A stretch of 64,000 bases of DNA, taken from contig NZ_JAMLIE010000001.1 in NCBI RefSeq assembly GCF_023954335.1, forward strand, positions 806,001 through 870,000, written 5' to 3'. Position numbers and translations under genes: made by a program. Shown here piece by piece: positions 54,036 through 64,000 of the stretch. The notes beneath the pieces were generated by a model. It made no database searches. It was not told the DNA's origin and worked only from the letters and a program-made list of their open reading frames with translations. This DNA comes from Aquamicrobium sp. (GTDB taxonomy: Bacteria; Pseudomonadota; Alphaproteobacteria; Rhizobiales; Rhizobiaceae). Within the stretch, counting starts at the first letter, position 1. Each line of letters opens with the position of its first letter.

Positions 54036-54197
54036 CTCTTCCGCCGCCTCCGCTCGCCCCTTCATGCCCTGAAGCCGCCCCCGGTGCCGGGCAAGGGGAC
54101 CGAGGCTCGGCCTTCGGCCTGCGCCCGCACCACTCCCCTTGCCCGGCACCGGGAACAGCTTCTTTCCGGACATGGGCGAGCGAAGGCGACGGAAGAG
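54036..54197. other. Large nested dyad, candidate replication or transfer origin
   Basis: Outer arms of 24 nt (54036-54059 and 54174-54197) match with only two mismatches, both G-U compatible in one strand. Inner arms CCGGTGCCGGGCAAGGGGA (54081-54099) and 54134-54152 are perfectly complementary. A small GGCCTTCGGCC-type hairpin sits at the apex. Such a fold suits a single- or double-strand origin of the element. There is no gene in 53923-54453. Confidence 0.55.
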
Positions 54198-54200
54198 GCG

Positions 54201-54453
54201 CAGGTTGGACACAAGCGATTTTCCTGCCCTGACGGGCGAGGAAGCGACCGAAGAGGGGCTCACTCAGACTCTGGAAGAGGGTGGCGCGCTGCGCGCCAGG
54301 GATTCGAGCGCAGCCAGCGCGGGATCGTTCAGTTTCTACCGATTCCCTTAAGCCCCAAGAATCAGCGCGTGGTATGAACTTGGTATGAGCGTACAGACAA
54401 GAATGGACGGGCCGCAGCTAAGCATGCCAGAGTCCTTGATACGTAGGGAGTTG
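54201..54453. other. Element end, nothing else recognised
   Basis: This stretch between the dyad and attR has no convincing gene. It probably contains integrase arm sites, but no repeats were visible by eye. Confidence 0.35.
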
Positions 54454-54503
54454 AATGGCGCGCCCGAAAGGATTCGAACCTCTGACCCCCAGATTCGTAG
54501 TCT
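54454..54503. repeat. attR inside tRNA-Arg (50-bp direct repeat)
   Basis: Identical to 43559-43608. Integration used the 3' half of the tRNA gene, and the repeat keeps the tRNA complete on this side. Confidence 0.9.
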
Positions 54504-54532
54504 GGTGCTCTATCCAGCTGAGCTACGGGCGC
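54456..54532 (-). tRNA. tRNA-Arg (anticodon ACG)
   Basis: The 77-nt cloverleaf on the minus strand begins GCGCCCGTAGCTCAGC with a 7-bp acceptor stem closing with CGGGCGC, discriminator G and encoded CCA. The anticodon arm is CCAGA-CTACGAA-TCTGG (ACG) and the T-arm contains GGTTCGAATCC. It is the integration target of the mobile element and possibly of earlier ones. Confidence 0.97.
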
Positions 54533-54772
54533 GTAACAGGTCGCGGGGCGACCGGAAGCAGGGCCGGGGCTGGCCCCGTCTTGCTCGGTGCTTCCTAGCG
54601 GCACGCCGTGCGAATTGCAAGCGCGTCGTTGCACTTCTTTTCGGCGGCACGACGAGTTTTTTTGAGAGCCGGCTTGCCCGGCCGGGTATACGGCGTCGGG
54701 CGCGCAAGCGGCGTTGTTGCGGCTGCGCGTCCGCTATGGCAGAAGCGCGGGGACGATTTTCCCGGAGCGCAG
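54533..54772. other. Intergenic, divergent promoter region
   Basis: The 240 bp between the tRNA gene and the methyltransferase gene hold the promoters of both. No further gene is supported, although the plus frame is open. Confidence 0.4.
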
Positions 54773-55882
54773 ATGAAGAGCCAGCGCGACAGACAGACCG
54801 ACAGGCGCGCGCGCAAGCCGGCGGCGCGGGCCGTCGCGCCGGCCGAAGGCGGGGCGGCAGGCAAGGCTGTGGGCCGGGCAGCCGGCGCTGCGGACGGCAA
54901 GGTCGCCGGCCGGCCGGCCGGCGGACAGGAGAGCCGCGAGAGGGAGGTGTCAGCCCGCCCGCGCGCGCCGCGCCGGCAAGAGCCTCTGCCGGCCGAGACC
55001 CTGCCGCTGATCCTCGAGGTCGAGCCGGGCGCGGACTATGCGCTCGTCGATTCCGGCGACGGCCGCAAGCTGGAGCGCTACGGGCCCTATCTCATCGACC
55101 GGCCCGAGGGGCAGGCGATCTGGCGGCCGGCGTTGCCCGAGCGCGAATGGCGAAAGGCCGACGCCGTCTTCACCGGCGACACCGACGAAGAGGGCATGGG
55201 CCGCTGGCGCTTCCCGAGGGAGCCCCTCGGCGAGACCTGGCCGATGAAGCATGACGGCATCGACTATCTCGGCCGCTTCACCTCGTTCCGCCATGTCGGC
55301 GTCTTTCCCGAGCAGGCGTCGCACTGGCGGCACATGGAGGAGGCGATCGCCGCTGCCAGGCGCCCGGTCAAGGTGCTGAACCTCTTCGGCTATACCGGCC
55401 TCGCCTCGCTCGTCGCCGCGCGCGCCGGCGCGCAGGTGACGCATGTCGACGCCTCGAAGAAGGCGATCGGCTGGGCGCGCGAGAACCAGGAGATGGCGCG
55501 GCTCGCGGAAAAGCCGATCCGCTGGATCTGCGAGGACGCGATGCGCTTCGTCGAGCGCGAGGAACGGCGCGGCAGCCGCTACGACATCGTGCTGCTCGAC
55601 CCGCCGGCCTATGGCCGGGGCCCCAAAGGCGAGGTCTGGCAGCTCTTCGACGACCTGCCGGCCATGGTCGAGCTGACCCGGGCAATCCTGTCGCCGAAGC
55701 CGCTCGCCGTGGTGCTGACGGCCTATTCGATCCGCGCCTCGTTCTTCGCCATACACGCGCTGATGCGCGATGCCTTCGCCGGGATGGGTGGGCGCGTCGA
55801 GTCGGGCGAGCTGGTCATCCGGGAGGAAGCGGCCGGGCGGCGGCTGTCGACCTCGCTGTTCTCGCGCTGGGTGGCCGCATGA
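54773..55882 (+). CDS. SAM-dependent methyltransferase (RlmI/RlmK-like)
   Basis: This 369-aa protein has a long, basic Ala/Arg-rich N-terminal tail (about 70 residues), a middle domain, then a Rossmann methyltransferase core with VLNLFGYTGLASLVAARAGA, VDASKKAIGWARENQ and the catalytic-type motif VLLDPPAYGRGPKGE. It is probably a 23S rRNA cytosine methyltransferase or related enzyme. ATG 54773 follows GGAGC. Its stop overlaps the next gene, another RNA methyltransferase. Confidence 0.85.
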   Translation: MKSQRDRQTDRRARKPAARAVAPAEGGAAGKAVGRAAGAADGKVAGRPAGGQESREREVSARPRAPRRQEPLPAETLPLILEVEPGADYALVDSGDGRKLERYGPYLIDRPEGQAIWRPALPEREWRKADAVFTGDTDEEGMGRWRFPREPLGETWPMKHDGIDYLGRFTSFRHVGVFPEQASHWRHMEEAIAAARRPVKVLNLFGYTGLASLVAARAGAQVTHVDASKKAIGWARENQEMARLAEKPIRWICEDAMRFVEREERRGSRYDIVLLDPPAYGRGPKGEVWQLFDDLPAMVELTRAILSPKPLAVVLTAYSIRASFFAIHALMRDAFAGMGGRVESGELVIREEAAGRRLSTSLFSRWVAA

Positions 55883-56742
55883 GCGAGACGCGCCGCGCCG
55901 CCGAGGGCAGGGTCGGCCAAGTCAAGGAAGTGACCAGCCTCGCCAACCCCATCGTCAAGGACATCCGCGCCCTGGCGCTGAAGAAGTATCGCGACGTGCA
56001 AGGCGCGTTCATGGCCGAGGGGCTGAAGCTCGTCATCGACGCGCTCGACCTCGGCTGGACCATCCGCACGCTGGTCTTCGCCAGGTCGCAGCGCGGCAAT
56101 GCGACGGTCGAGAAGGCGGCGGCGCGCGCCAAGGCCGCCGGCGGGCTGGTGCTCGAAGTGCCGGAAAAGGTGCTGACCGCCATCACCCGGCGCGACAACC
56201 CGCAATCCGTGCTCGGCGTGTTCTCGCAGCGCTGGATTCCCCTGAAGGACATCCGCCCCGCGAGCGGCGACGTCTGGGTCGCGCTCGACCGGGTGCGCGA
56301 TCCGGGCAATCTCGGCACGGTCATCCGCACCGTCGATGCCGTGGGCGCGAAGGGCGTCATCCTCGTCGGCGACACCACCGATCCCTGGTCGCTGGAGACG
56401 GTGCGCGCCACCATGGGCTCGATCTTCGCCGTGCCGGTCGCGCGCGCCGACGCCGCCGCGTTCATCGGTTGGCACAAGGCAGCGAAGATGCGCCTCGTCG
56501 GCACCCATCTCAAGGGCTCGGTCGACTACCGCGCGCCCGACTATGCGAAGGGGCCGCTCGTCCTGTTGATGGGCAACGAGCAGCAGGGCCTCACCGACGA
56601 TCTTGCCCGGGCCTGCGACACGCTGATCCGCATCCCGCAGGCGGGTCGGGCGGATTCGCTCAACCTCGCCGTCGCCACCGGCGTCGCGCTCTACGAGATG
56701 CGCCGCCACGCCTTCCCCGTCACGCAAGGAAAGGCCGGATGA
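55879..56742 (+). CDS. TrmH/SpoU family RNA 2'-O-methyltransferase
   Basis: This 287-aa protein has an N-terminal substrate-binding domain (ANPIVKDIRALALKKYRD) and a SPOUT knot with motifs NLGTVIRTVDAVG, LLMGNEQQGL and IPQAGRADSLNLAVATGVALY. It overlaps the methyltransferase before it and lspA after it by 4 nt each. Confidence 0.92.
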   Translation: MSETRRAAEGRVGQVKEVTSLANPIVKDIRALALKKYRDVQGAFMAEGLKLVIDALDLGWTIRTLVFARSQRGNATVEKAAARAKAAGGLVLEVPEKVLTAITRRDNPQSVLGVFSQRWIPLKDIRPASGDVWVALDRVRDPGNLGTVIRTVDAVGAKGVILVGDTTDPWSLETVRATMGSIFAVPVARADAAAFIGWHKAAKMRLVGTHLKGSVDYRAPDYAKGPLVLLMGNEQQGLTDDLARACDTLIRIPQAGRADSLNLAVATGVALYEMRRHAFPVTQGKAG

Positions 56743-57221
56743 GGCGTCTTCTCCCCGCCGCCGCCATCGTGCTGGTCGCCACCGTCCTCGACCAGGGGCT
56801 GAAGCAGGCGGTCGAGGCGCAGCTCGACATGCATGTGCCCGTGCCGGTGCTGCCGTTCCTGTCGCTCTTCCGCACCCACAACACCGGCATCGCCTTCTCG
56901 CTGCTCGACGATTTCGGCAGCGTCGGCCTGATCGCGGTGACACTGGCGGTAATGGGCTTCGTCGCCTTCATCGCCGCGCGCACCGACCCGGCCCAGCGCC
57001 TCGCTCGCCTCGGCTTCGCGCTCATTATCGGCGGCGCGCTCGGCAACCTGATCGACCGGGTCTGGCACGGCTACGTCGTCGACTACATCCTCTTCCACCT
57101 GCCGTCATGGTCGTTCGCGATCTTCAACCTCGCCGACGTGTTCATCACGGTCGGGGCGGGGCTGGTCATCCTCGACGAGTTCCTCGTCTGGCGGCGCAGC
57201 CGGCGGCAGAAGGACGATTGA
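56739..57221 (+). CDS. lspA: Lipoprotein signal peptidase LspA
   Basis: This 160-aa inner-membrane aspartic protease has four hydrophobic segments and the catalytic Asp motifs LIGGALGNLIDRV-like (IIGGALGNLIDR) and FNLADVFITVG. It cleaves prolipoproteins after lipid modification. The start overlaps the previous stop (ATGA). Confidence 0.96.
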   Translation: MRRLLPAAAIVLVATVLDQGLKQAVEAQLDMHVPVPVLPFLSLFRTHNTGIAFSLLDDFGSVGLIAVTLAVMGFVAFIAARTDPAQRLARLGFALIIGGALGNLIDRVWHGYVVDYILFHLPSWSFAIFNLADVFITVGAGLVILDEFLVWRRSRRQKDD

Positions 57222-57280
57222 CCCCGCGGGCGACGGGCCGCACAGTCCGGTTGCGGGAACAGGCTGGAATGGAGGTTTTC

Positions 57281-58276
57281 ATGTCGGATACGTTCAGGGC
57301 GATCCTCGTCTCGCGCGACGAGGACAAGAAGCAGTCCGTCGACGTGGTGGACATGAGCGAGGACGACCTGATGGAAGGCGACGTCACCATCGCCGTCGAG
57401 GCCACCACCGTCAACTACAAGGACGGGCTGGCGATCACCGGCCGGTCGCCGGTGGTGCGGCGCTGGCCGCTGGTTCCGGGCATCGATTTCGCCGGAACGG
57501 TCGTCTCCTCGCACAATCCCGACTGGCAGCCCGGCGACCGCGTCATCCTGAACGGCTGGGGCGTCGGCGAGGTGCATCACGGCGCCTATGCCGGCCGCGC
57601 CCGGGTCAAGGGCGACTGGCTGGTGCCGCTGCCCGCGGGCATGAGCGCGCATGAGGCGATGGCGGTCGGCACGGCCGGCTACACCGCCATGCTGTGCGTG
57701 CTGGCGCTGGAGCGCCACGGCATTTCGCCGTCGCGCGGGCCTGTCGTCGTCACCGGCGCGGCCGGCGGCGTCGGCACGGTGGCGGTGTCGATCCTGTCGA
57801 AGCTCGGCTATGCGGTCATCGCCTCGACCGGGCGGGCCGGGGAGACGGACTTCCTGCGCGATCTCGGCGCGGCCGAGGTGATCGACCGGGCCGAGCTTTC
57901 GCAGCCGGCGCGGCCGCTCGGCAAGGAGCGCTGGGCCGGCGGCGTCGACGCGGTCGGCGGCCACACGCTGGCCAACGTCCTGTCCATGACCGCCTATGGC
58001 GGCGCGGTCGCCGCCTGCGGCCTCGCCGGCGGCATGGACCTGCCGGGTAGCGTCGCCCCCTTCATCCTGCGCGGCGTCTCGCTGCTCGGCATCGATTCGG
58101 TGATGGCCCCGCGCGACATCCGGCTGGAAGCCTGGCGGCGCATCGTTGAGGACCTCGATCGCGACAAGCTCGTCGCGCTTTCGACGACGATCTCCTTCGA
58201 CGGCATCATCGCCACGGCGCACGACATCCTTGACGGCAATGTGCGCGGCCGCGTCGTCGTCGATATGGCGGGTTGA
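57281..58276 (+). CDS. acuI: Acrylyl-CoA reductase-type MDR oxidoreductase (AcuI/YhdH)
   Basis: This 331-aa zinc-free medium-chain reductase has VNYKDGLAITGRSPVVRRWP, PGIDFAGTV, GWGVGEVHHGAYAGRARV and the NADPH motif VTGAAGGVGTVAVSIL, a close match to the AcuI/YhdH group that reduces acrylyl-CoA to propionyl-CoA. GGAGG lies 5 nt before ATG 57281. It may protect against acrylate. Confidence 0.9.
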   Translation: MSDTFRAILVSRDEDKKQSVDVVDMSEDDLMEGDVTIAVEATTVNYKDGLAITGRSPVVRRWPLVPGIDFAGTVVSSHNPDWQPGDRVILNGWGVGEVHHGAYAGRARVKGDWLVPLPAGMSAHEAMAVGTAGYTAMLCVLALERHGISPSRGPVVVTGAAGGVGTVAVSILSKLGYAVIASTGRAGETDFLRDLGAAEVIDRAELSQPARPLGKERWAGGVDAVGGHTLANVLSMTAYGGAVAACGLAGGMDLPGSVAPFILRGVSLLGIDSVMAPRDIRLEAWRRIVEDLDRDKLVALSTTISFDGIIATAHDILDGNVRGRVVVDMAG

Positions 58277-58347
58277 AGGCGCGTTCGCTAAAATTCTATC
58301 GAGCGGCCCAAACCTTCCCTAAGCAGTCGCTGTTATTGTCCGCCCCC

Positions 58348-60663
58348 ATGATGGCGCAGGAAAACGAGGCGGGCGGGGCGTTCCTCGAAACGGCGGCAGT
58401 CGCATCCGGCAGCGGGCGCGGCGGCCGTCCGCGCATTGCCGCGCCGCCGCTTGCGCCCGACAGTCCCGGCCCCGACCTTGCCGCCTCGATGATCGACGGC
58501 GCGCACGGCGAGGCCACGCTGGCGGTGGCGGCGCTGGCGCTTCTCGCCTCGGCCGCGCTCGCCGCGTTCTTCGGCGCGCCGCTTCTGGCAGCCGTCCTTC
58601 CCGGCGCGGCCGGCCTTGCGGCGCTTGGCCTCCACGGCCTCGGCCTGCGCCGGCAGGCCGCGCGCGCCGGCGCCCGCGAGCGCGAGACCCGCGAGCGGAT
58701 CGAGCGGCTTTCCGACCTGATGTGGGAATATCAGGAAGGCGAGGCGCGCAGCCGCGACCTGACCGACGCGCTGGGCGACATCGTCGTCCACCGCGACCGC
58801 GACGGACGCATCGTCTACGCCAACCGCGTCCTGTCCCGGCTTCTCGGCCTCGAGCCGGAGGCGCTGTGCGGCCGCAGGCTGACCGAGCTGGGCATCGAGA
58901 TCGGGCTGGTGCCCGACAGCGCCTTCCACGACGGGGAATGCCTGTCCTCGACCGATGTGGCGCTGCGCACGGTCGAGGGCGAGCGCTGGTTCTCTTGGAT
59001 CGAGCTGTCCGTGCGCGACAAGGACGACGACGCGGTCTCGCACCGCGCCATCGCGCGCGACATCACGGCGCGCAAGCAGGCGGAAGCCGCGCTGATCTCC
59101 GCGCGCGAGCGGGCGGAAGCCGCCAGCGAGGCGAAATCGCGTTTCCTCGCCACGGTCAGCCACGAGATCCGCACGCCGATGAACGGCATAATCGGCATGG
59201 CCCGGCTGCTCGCCGACACGAAGCTGACGCCCGAGCAGCGCACCTATGTCGGCGCGGTCTCGACCTCGGCCTCGTCGCTTCTGGCGCTGATCGACGACCT
59301 GCTCGACTATTCCAAGATCGAGTTCGGCCGCTTCGATCTCGAGCCGCAGCCCCTCAGTCCGCGCGAGCTGGTCGAGAACGTCGTCGAGCTGCTGGCGGCG
59401 CGCGCCCACGACAAGGGCATCGGCATCGGCAGCCACATCGCGCCCGACGTGCCGGCGCTGGTCAGCGCCGATCCCGGCCGGCTGAGGCAGGTGCTGATCA
59501 ACATCGTCGGCAATGCGGTCAAGTTCACCGAGGCGGGCGGCGTGCTGGTCGAGGTCGAGATCGCCGGCGAGGCCGGGCAGCAGCGCTTGCGGTTCCACGT
59601 CACCGACACCGGGCCGGGCCTCAGGCGAAGCGACCTCGCCCGCATCTTCGAGGAGTTCGAGCAGGGCGACGGCACGGCGACCCGCGTCCATGGCGGCACC
59701 GGCCTCGGCCTCGCCATTTCGCGGCGCATCGTCGAGGCGATGGGCGGGACGATCCTCGCCGAGGCCGAGCCGGGCAAGGGCTCGCGCTTCACCATCGATA
59801 TCCCGGCCGCGGATGCGCTCGCGCCCCGGCTCGACCTCGCGGACGCGCTGGCCGGGCGGCGCATCGCCGTCGTCTCGGCCAATGGGATGGAGGCGCGGGC
59901 GCTGATCAGCACCGTTGCCGCCCATGGCGGCGAGGCGCAGCTGATCGCCGACTCCCGGCAAATGCTCGACGGCGGTGCGGCTGCCGCAAGCAGCTTCGAT
60001 ACCATCCTCGTCGATGCGGCGCTGGAGGCGGGCGAGGGCGGGTTCCTGCGCCGCTTGCGCGAGGCCTGTCGGGGGGCGCCGCGGGCGATCACGCTGGTCG
60101 CGCCGGCCGATCGCGCGCGGCTGCCGGGTTGGGTCGCCGGCGGTTATGATGGCTTCCTCGTCCGCCCGGTGCGGGCGGCGACGCTGCTGCGCGTGCTTCT
60201 GTCGCGGGAAACGCAGGGCGTGGGCATCGCCGGCGAAGGGCAGGCCGTCCTGCCCACGCCGCAAGGCGCGCCGCGCGGGCTTTCCGTCCTCGTGGTCGAG
60301 GACAACGACATCAACGCCCTTCTCGCCCGCTCGGCGCTCACCAAGGCCGGCCACCATGTCGACGTGGTGACGAACGGCAAGGCCGCGGTCGAGGCGCTGA
60401 CCGAAGGCGGAGGCGCCCATCGCTACGACGTGGTGCTGATGGACCTCCACATGCCGGTGATGGACGGCCTGTCGGCGCTGTCGTTCATCCGCAGCCACGA
60501 GGAGCGGAACGCGCTGCCCGCCGTGCCGATCCTCGTGCTTTCGGCCGACAGCCAGGAGAAGACCCGCCATGGCGTCATCGCCCATGGTGCGACCGGCTTC
60601 CTGACCAAGCCGGTCGACCCCCGGGCGATGATCGAGGCCGTGGAGCACCACGTCGCCGGCTAA
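58348..60663 (+). CDS. Hybrid sensor histidine kinase
   Basis: This 771-aa membrane kinase has two hydrophobic segments (about residues 55-100), a PAS domain (about 135-245), HisKA with phospho-acceptor His272 in TVSHEIRTPMNG, an HATPase domain (NIVGNAVKFTEAGG, GTGLGLAISRRIVEAMGG) and a C-terminal receiver (VVEDNDINALLARSALTKAG, phospho-acceptor Asp in VLMDLHMPVMDG). It starts at ATG 58348; an in-frame TTG at 58273 would overlap acuI. Signal and partner regulator are unknown. Confidence 0.93.
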   Translation: MMAQENEAGGAFLETAAVASGSGRGGRPRIAAPPLAPDSPGPDLAASMIDGAHGEATLAVAALALLASAALAAFFGAPLLAAVLPGAAGLAALGLHGLGLRRQAARAGARERETRERIERLSDLMWEYQEGEARSRDLTDALGDIVVHRDRDGRIVYANRVLSRLLGLEPEALCGRRLTELGIEIGLVPDSAFHDGECLSSTDVALRTVEGERWFSWIELSVRDKDDDAVSHRAIARDITARKQAEAALISARERAEAASEAKSRFLATVSHEIRTPMNGIIGMARLLADTKLTPEQRTYVGAVSTSASSLLALIDDLLDYSKIEFGRFDLEPQPLSPRELVENVVELLAARAHDKGIGIGSHIAPDVPALVSADPGRLRQVLINIVGNAVKFTEAGGVLVEVEIAGEAGQQRLRFHVTDTGPGLRRSDLARIFEEFEQGDGTATRVHGGTGLGLAISRRIVEAMGGTILAEAEPGKGSRFTIDIPAADALAPRLDLADALAGRRIAVVSANGMEARALISTVAAHGGEAQLIADSRQMLDGGAAAASSFDTILVDAALEAGEGGFLRRLREACRGAPRAITLVAPADRARLPGWVAGGYDGFLVRPVRAATLLRVLLSRETQGVGIAGEGQAVLPTPQGAPRGLSVLVVEDNDINALLARSALTKAGHHVDVVTNGKAAVEALTEGGGAHRYDVVLMDLHMPVMDGLSALSFIRSHEERNALPAVPILVLSADSQEKTRHGVIAHGATGFLTKPVDPRAMIEAVEHHVAG

Positions 60664-60816
60664 CGACCGGGCGAGCCGCCTTGCGCAGCCGGCGTCGTCA
60701 TGACACCTTCGTCACACTCGCGTTGCAATGCCCGCCTAGAGCGGCGCGCAAGGAATGGTCCTGCCCGATGCGATTCGGCGTCGGACAGGCCGTTCGAGGA
60801 GCGAGGAGAACGAGCC

Positions 60817-61704
60817 ATGCATGTCACCATGACTGAAACCTCCCGGAACACCCCGCACGCCGCGCCCTCGGCATCGCCGATGCCGTTCTCCGGGCTGGCG
60901 GCCGGCGCGATCCTCGGGCGCATCGGCGCCATCGAGGTCAGGCTGGCCCGCGACGAGGCCGAGATCGCCGCCGCGCAGGGGGTGCGCTACCGGGTCTTTC
61001 ATGAGGAGCTGGGCGCCCGCGCCTCGGAGGCCGACGCCCGCGCCCGCCGCGACGCCGACCGCTTCGACGAGGTCTGCGATCATTTGCTGGTGCTCGACGC
61101 GAGCCTTGCCGGCCCCGACCATCGCCGCATCGTCGGCACCTACCGCCTGATGCGGCAGGAGAACGCGGCGCTCGCCGGCGGCTTCTACTCCAGCGACGAG
61201 TTCGATCTCGACCGGCTGGTCGCGCGCCATCCTCACCTGAACTTCCTCGAGCTCGGCCGCTCCTGCGTCCTGCCGCAATACCGCTCCAAGCGCACCATCG
61301 AGGTGCTGTGGCAGGGCATATGGGCCTACGTGAACCATTACGGCATCGGCGCGATGACCGGCTGCGCCTCGTTCCACGGCACGGTGCCGGCCGCCCATGC
61401 CGAGGCCCTGTCCTTCCTCGCCCAGAACTGCCTCGCGGAGGGCGACTGGCGGATTTCGGCCGTGGCCTCGCGTTTCCACGCCATGGACCTGATGCCGGGC
61501 GAGGCCGTCAATGCGCGCGCCGCGCTCGCCGCCATGCCGCCGCTCATCAAGGGCTATCTCCGTCTCGGCGCGAAGATCGGCGAGGGCTGCGTGGTCGACC
61601 ACGCCTTCGGCACCACCGACGTCTTCGTCGTCCTGCCGGTGGCGACGATCTCGAGCCGCTATGTCAACCATTACGGCCCGGACGCGACGCGCTTCGCGGC
61701 CTGA
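60817..61704 (+). CDS. olsB: L-ornithine N(alpha)-acyltransferase OlsB
   Basis: This 295-aa GNAT-related acyltransferase has VRLARDEAEIAAAQGVRYRV, FDEVCDHLLVLD, VGTYRLM and LELGRSCVLPQYRSKRTIEV, all typical of OlsB. OlsB transfers a 3-hydroxyacyl chain from acyl-ACP to ornithine, the first step of ornithine lipids. OlsA is not next to it in the window. ATG 60817 has GAGGAG upstream. Confidence 0.9.
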   Translation: MHVTMTETSRNTPHAAPSASPMPFSGLAAGAILGRIGAIEVRLARDEAEIAAAQGVRYRVFHEELGARASEADARARRDADRFDEVCDHLLVLDASLAGPDHRRIVGTYRLMRQENAALAGGFYSSDEFDLDRLVARHPHLNFLELGRSCVLPQYRSKRTIEVLWQGIWAYVNHYGIGAMTGCASFHGTVPAAHAEALSFLAQNCLAEGDWRISAVASRFHAMDLMPGEAVNARAALAAMPPLIKGYLRLGAKIGEGCVVDHAFGTTDVFVVLPVATISSRYVNHYGPDATRFAA

Positions 61705-61707
61705 GCG

Positions 61708-62055
61708 ATGGCCCGTGACCTCGGCCCCGCCTTCGAGCGCCTGAAGCGGGCGGCCGCCGGCCTGCCCGAGGTCGAGGAATCCACTTGGTACGGCACGCCG
61801 GCGCTGAAGGTGCGCGGCAAGGGCTTCTGCCGGGTCAAGGACGCCGAGACGGTCGTGGTGATGGTGGCGCTCGACGAGAAGGAGATGCTGCTTCAGGCCG
61901 CGCCCGACCTTTATTTCGAGACCCCGCATTATCGCGGCTGGCCGGCGATGCTGGTGCGCGTCCACGCGATCGCCGACGACGAGCTCGCGCACCGGCTGAG
62001 GCGGGCATGGCTGCAGAAGGCGCCCAAGGCGCTGGCGCGACAGCGCGAAGGATAG
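61708..62055 (+). CDS. MmcQ/YjbR family protein
   Basis: This 115-aa protein has the MmcQ/YjbR pattern LPEVEESTWYGTPALKVRGK, CRVKD and YFETPHYRGWPAML. These are small double-wing DNA-binding-like proteins of unknown function. It starts 3 bp after olsB. Confidence 0.88.
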   Translation: MARDLGPAFERLKRAAAGLPEVEESTWYGTPALKVRGKGFCRVKDAETVVVMVALDEKEMLLQAAPDLYFETPHYRGWPAMLVRVHAIADDELAHRLRRAWLQKAPKALARQREG

Positions 62056-62111
62056 CGCCGTCTGCTGCCCGCCGCCCCGCGTAGAGGCCGGGCAGGCGAG
62101 GACGCCGGGGC

Positions 62112-64000
<1,889 letters not shown>

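Larger units (their letters stand above)
43559..54503. mobile_element. Integrative mobilisable element at tRNA-Arg(ACG), about 10.9 kb
   Basis: The element is bounded by 50-bp direct repeats, one in the intact tRNA gene. It has a tyrosine integrase at one end, two reverse transcriptase genes of much lower GC as cargo, and a mobilisation/replication block (membrane protein, MobV-like relaxase, Rep-like HUH protein, DUF3102-like protein) on the opposite strand. It has no type IV secretion genes, so transfer would need a helper: it is an IME rather than a full ICE. Confidence 0.85.

Noticed and set aside
58333..60651. A 772-aa antisense frame over the histidine kinase
   Set aside because: It is a GC-bias shadow; the kinase motifs are unambiguous on the plus strand.

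Overview
The window is high-GC (clearly above 60% in most genes) and looks like an alphaproteobacterium of the Hyphomicrobiales (Mesorhizobium/Chelativorans/Aquamicrobium type). Evidence: HutC-type GntR regulators with a five-step hut pathway (hutF plus hutG), many Liv-type ABC uptake operons, OlsB ornithine-lipid synthesis, a MaeB malic enzyme with phosphotransacetylase domain, and an AcuI reductase. This placement is inferred from gene content, not from a database search.

Layout. (1) 0.2-8.3 kb: complete histidine utilisation locus, hutC-hutF divergent from hutI-hutH-hutG-hutU-hutD. (2) 8.3-18.6 kb: a second HutC-like regulator with a divergent catabolic cluster. A HisC-like aminotransferase, RidA and a DUF6282-like metal hydrolase lie to the left. 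A complete Liv-type ABC importer, a creatininase-family enzyme and an M24/creatinase-like protein lie to the right. Two identical 12-bp sites (TTGTATAGACAA) sit in the shared promoter region. (3) 19.0-34.5 kb: a 12-gene leftward operon (ABC importer, PuuE-like deacetylase, C45 acyltransferase, HyuA/HyuB, M20 peptidase, OYE-family reductase, cupin) plus an IclR regulator and a divergent M20 peptidase. It is probably a pathway for cyclic amides or acylated amino compounds. (4) 34.6-37.6 kb: a GNAT gene cleanly split by a 2.6-kb IS21-family element with a 7-bp target duplication. (5) 37.7-43.6 kb: a scrapyard of gene ends (acs, amidase, two serine recombinases, qor, hsdM, IS3 halves) and three toxin-antitoxin pairs (HigBA, ParDE, TacAT-like). 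(6) 43.56-54.50 kb: an approximately 10.9-kb integrated mobile element bounded by a 50-bp direct repeat derived from tRNA-Arg(ACG). It carries a tyrosine integrase, two reverse transcriptases, a MobV-like relaxase, a HUH Rep-like protein and a DUF3102-like protein. (7) 54.5-64 kb: core chromosome (tRNA-Arg, RNA methyltransferases, lspA, acuI, hybrid histidine kinase, olsB, mmcQ/yjbR-like, maeB).

The main discovery candidate is in the element. Two overlapping AT-rich reverse transcriptase genes (413 and 657 aa, FVDD and YVDD catalytic boxes) match the architecture of type 3 defence-associated reverse transcriptases (DRT3: Drt3a plus Drt3b plus a non-coding RNA). Directly downstream is a non-coding stretch that can close on itself through an 11-bp long-range helix. 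It contains a GNRA-capped hairpin and exposes an ACACACA tract, the kind of repeat template expected for a DRT3 RNA. A shorter copy of the att end at 38.27 kb suggests earlier elements accreted at the same tRNA gene.

Start codons were adjusted by ribosome binding sites and operon overlaps where stated. No similarity search was possible, so family names rest on recognised motifs.
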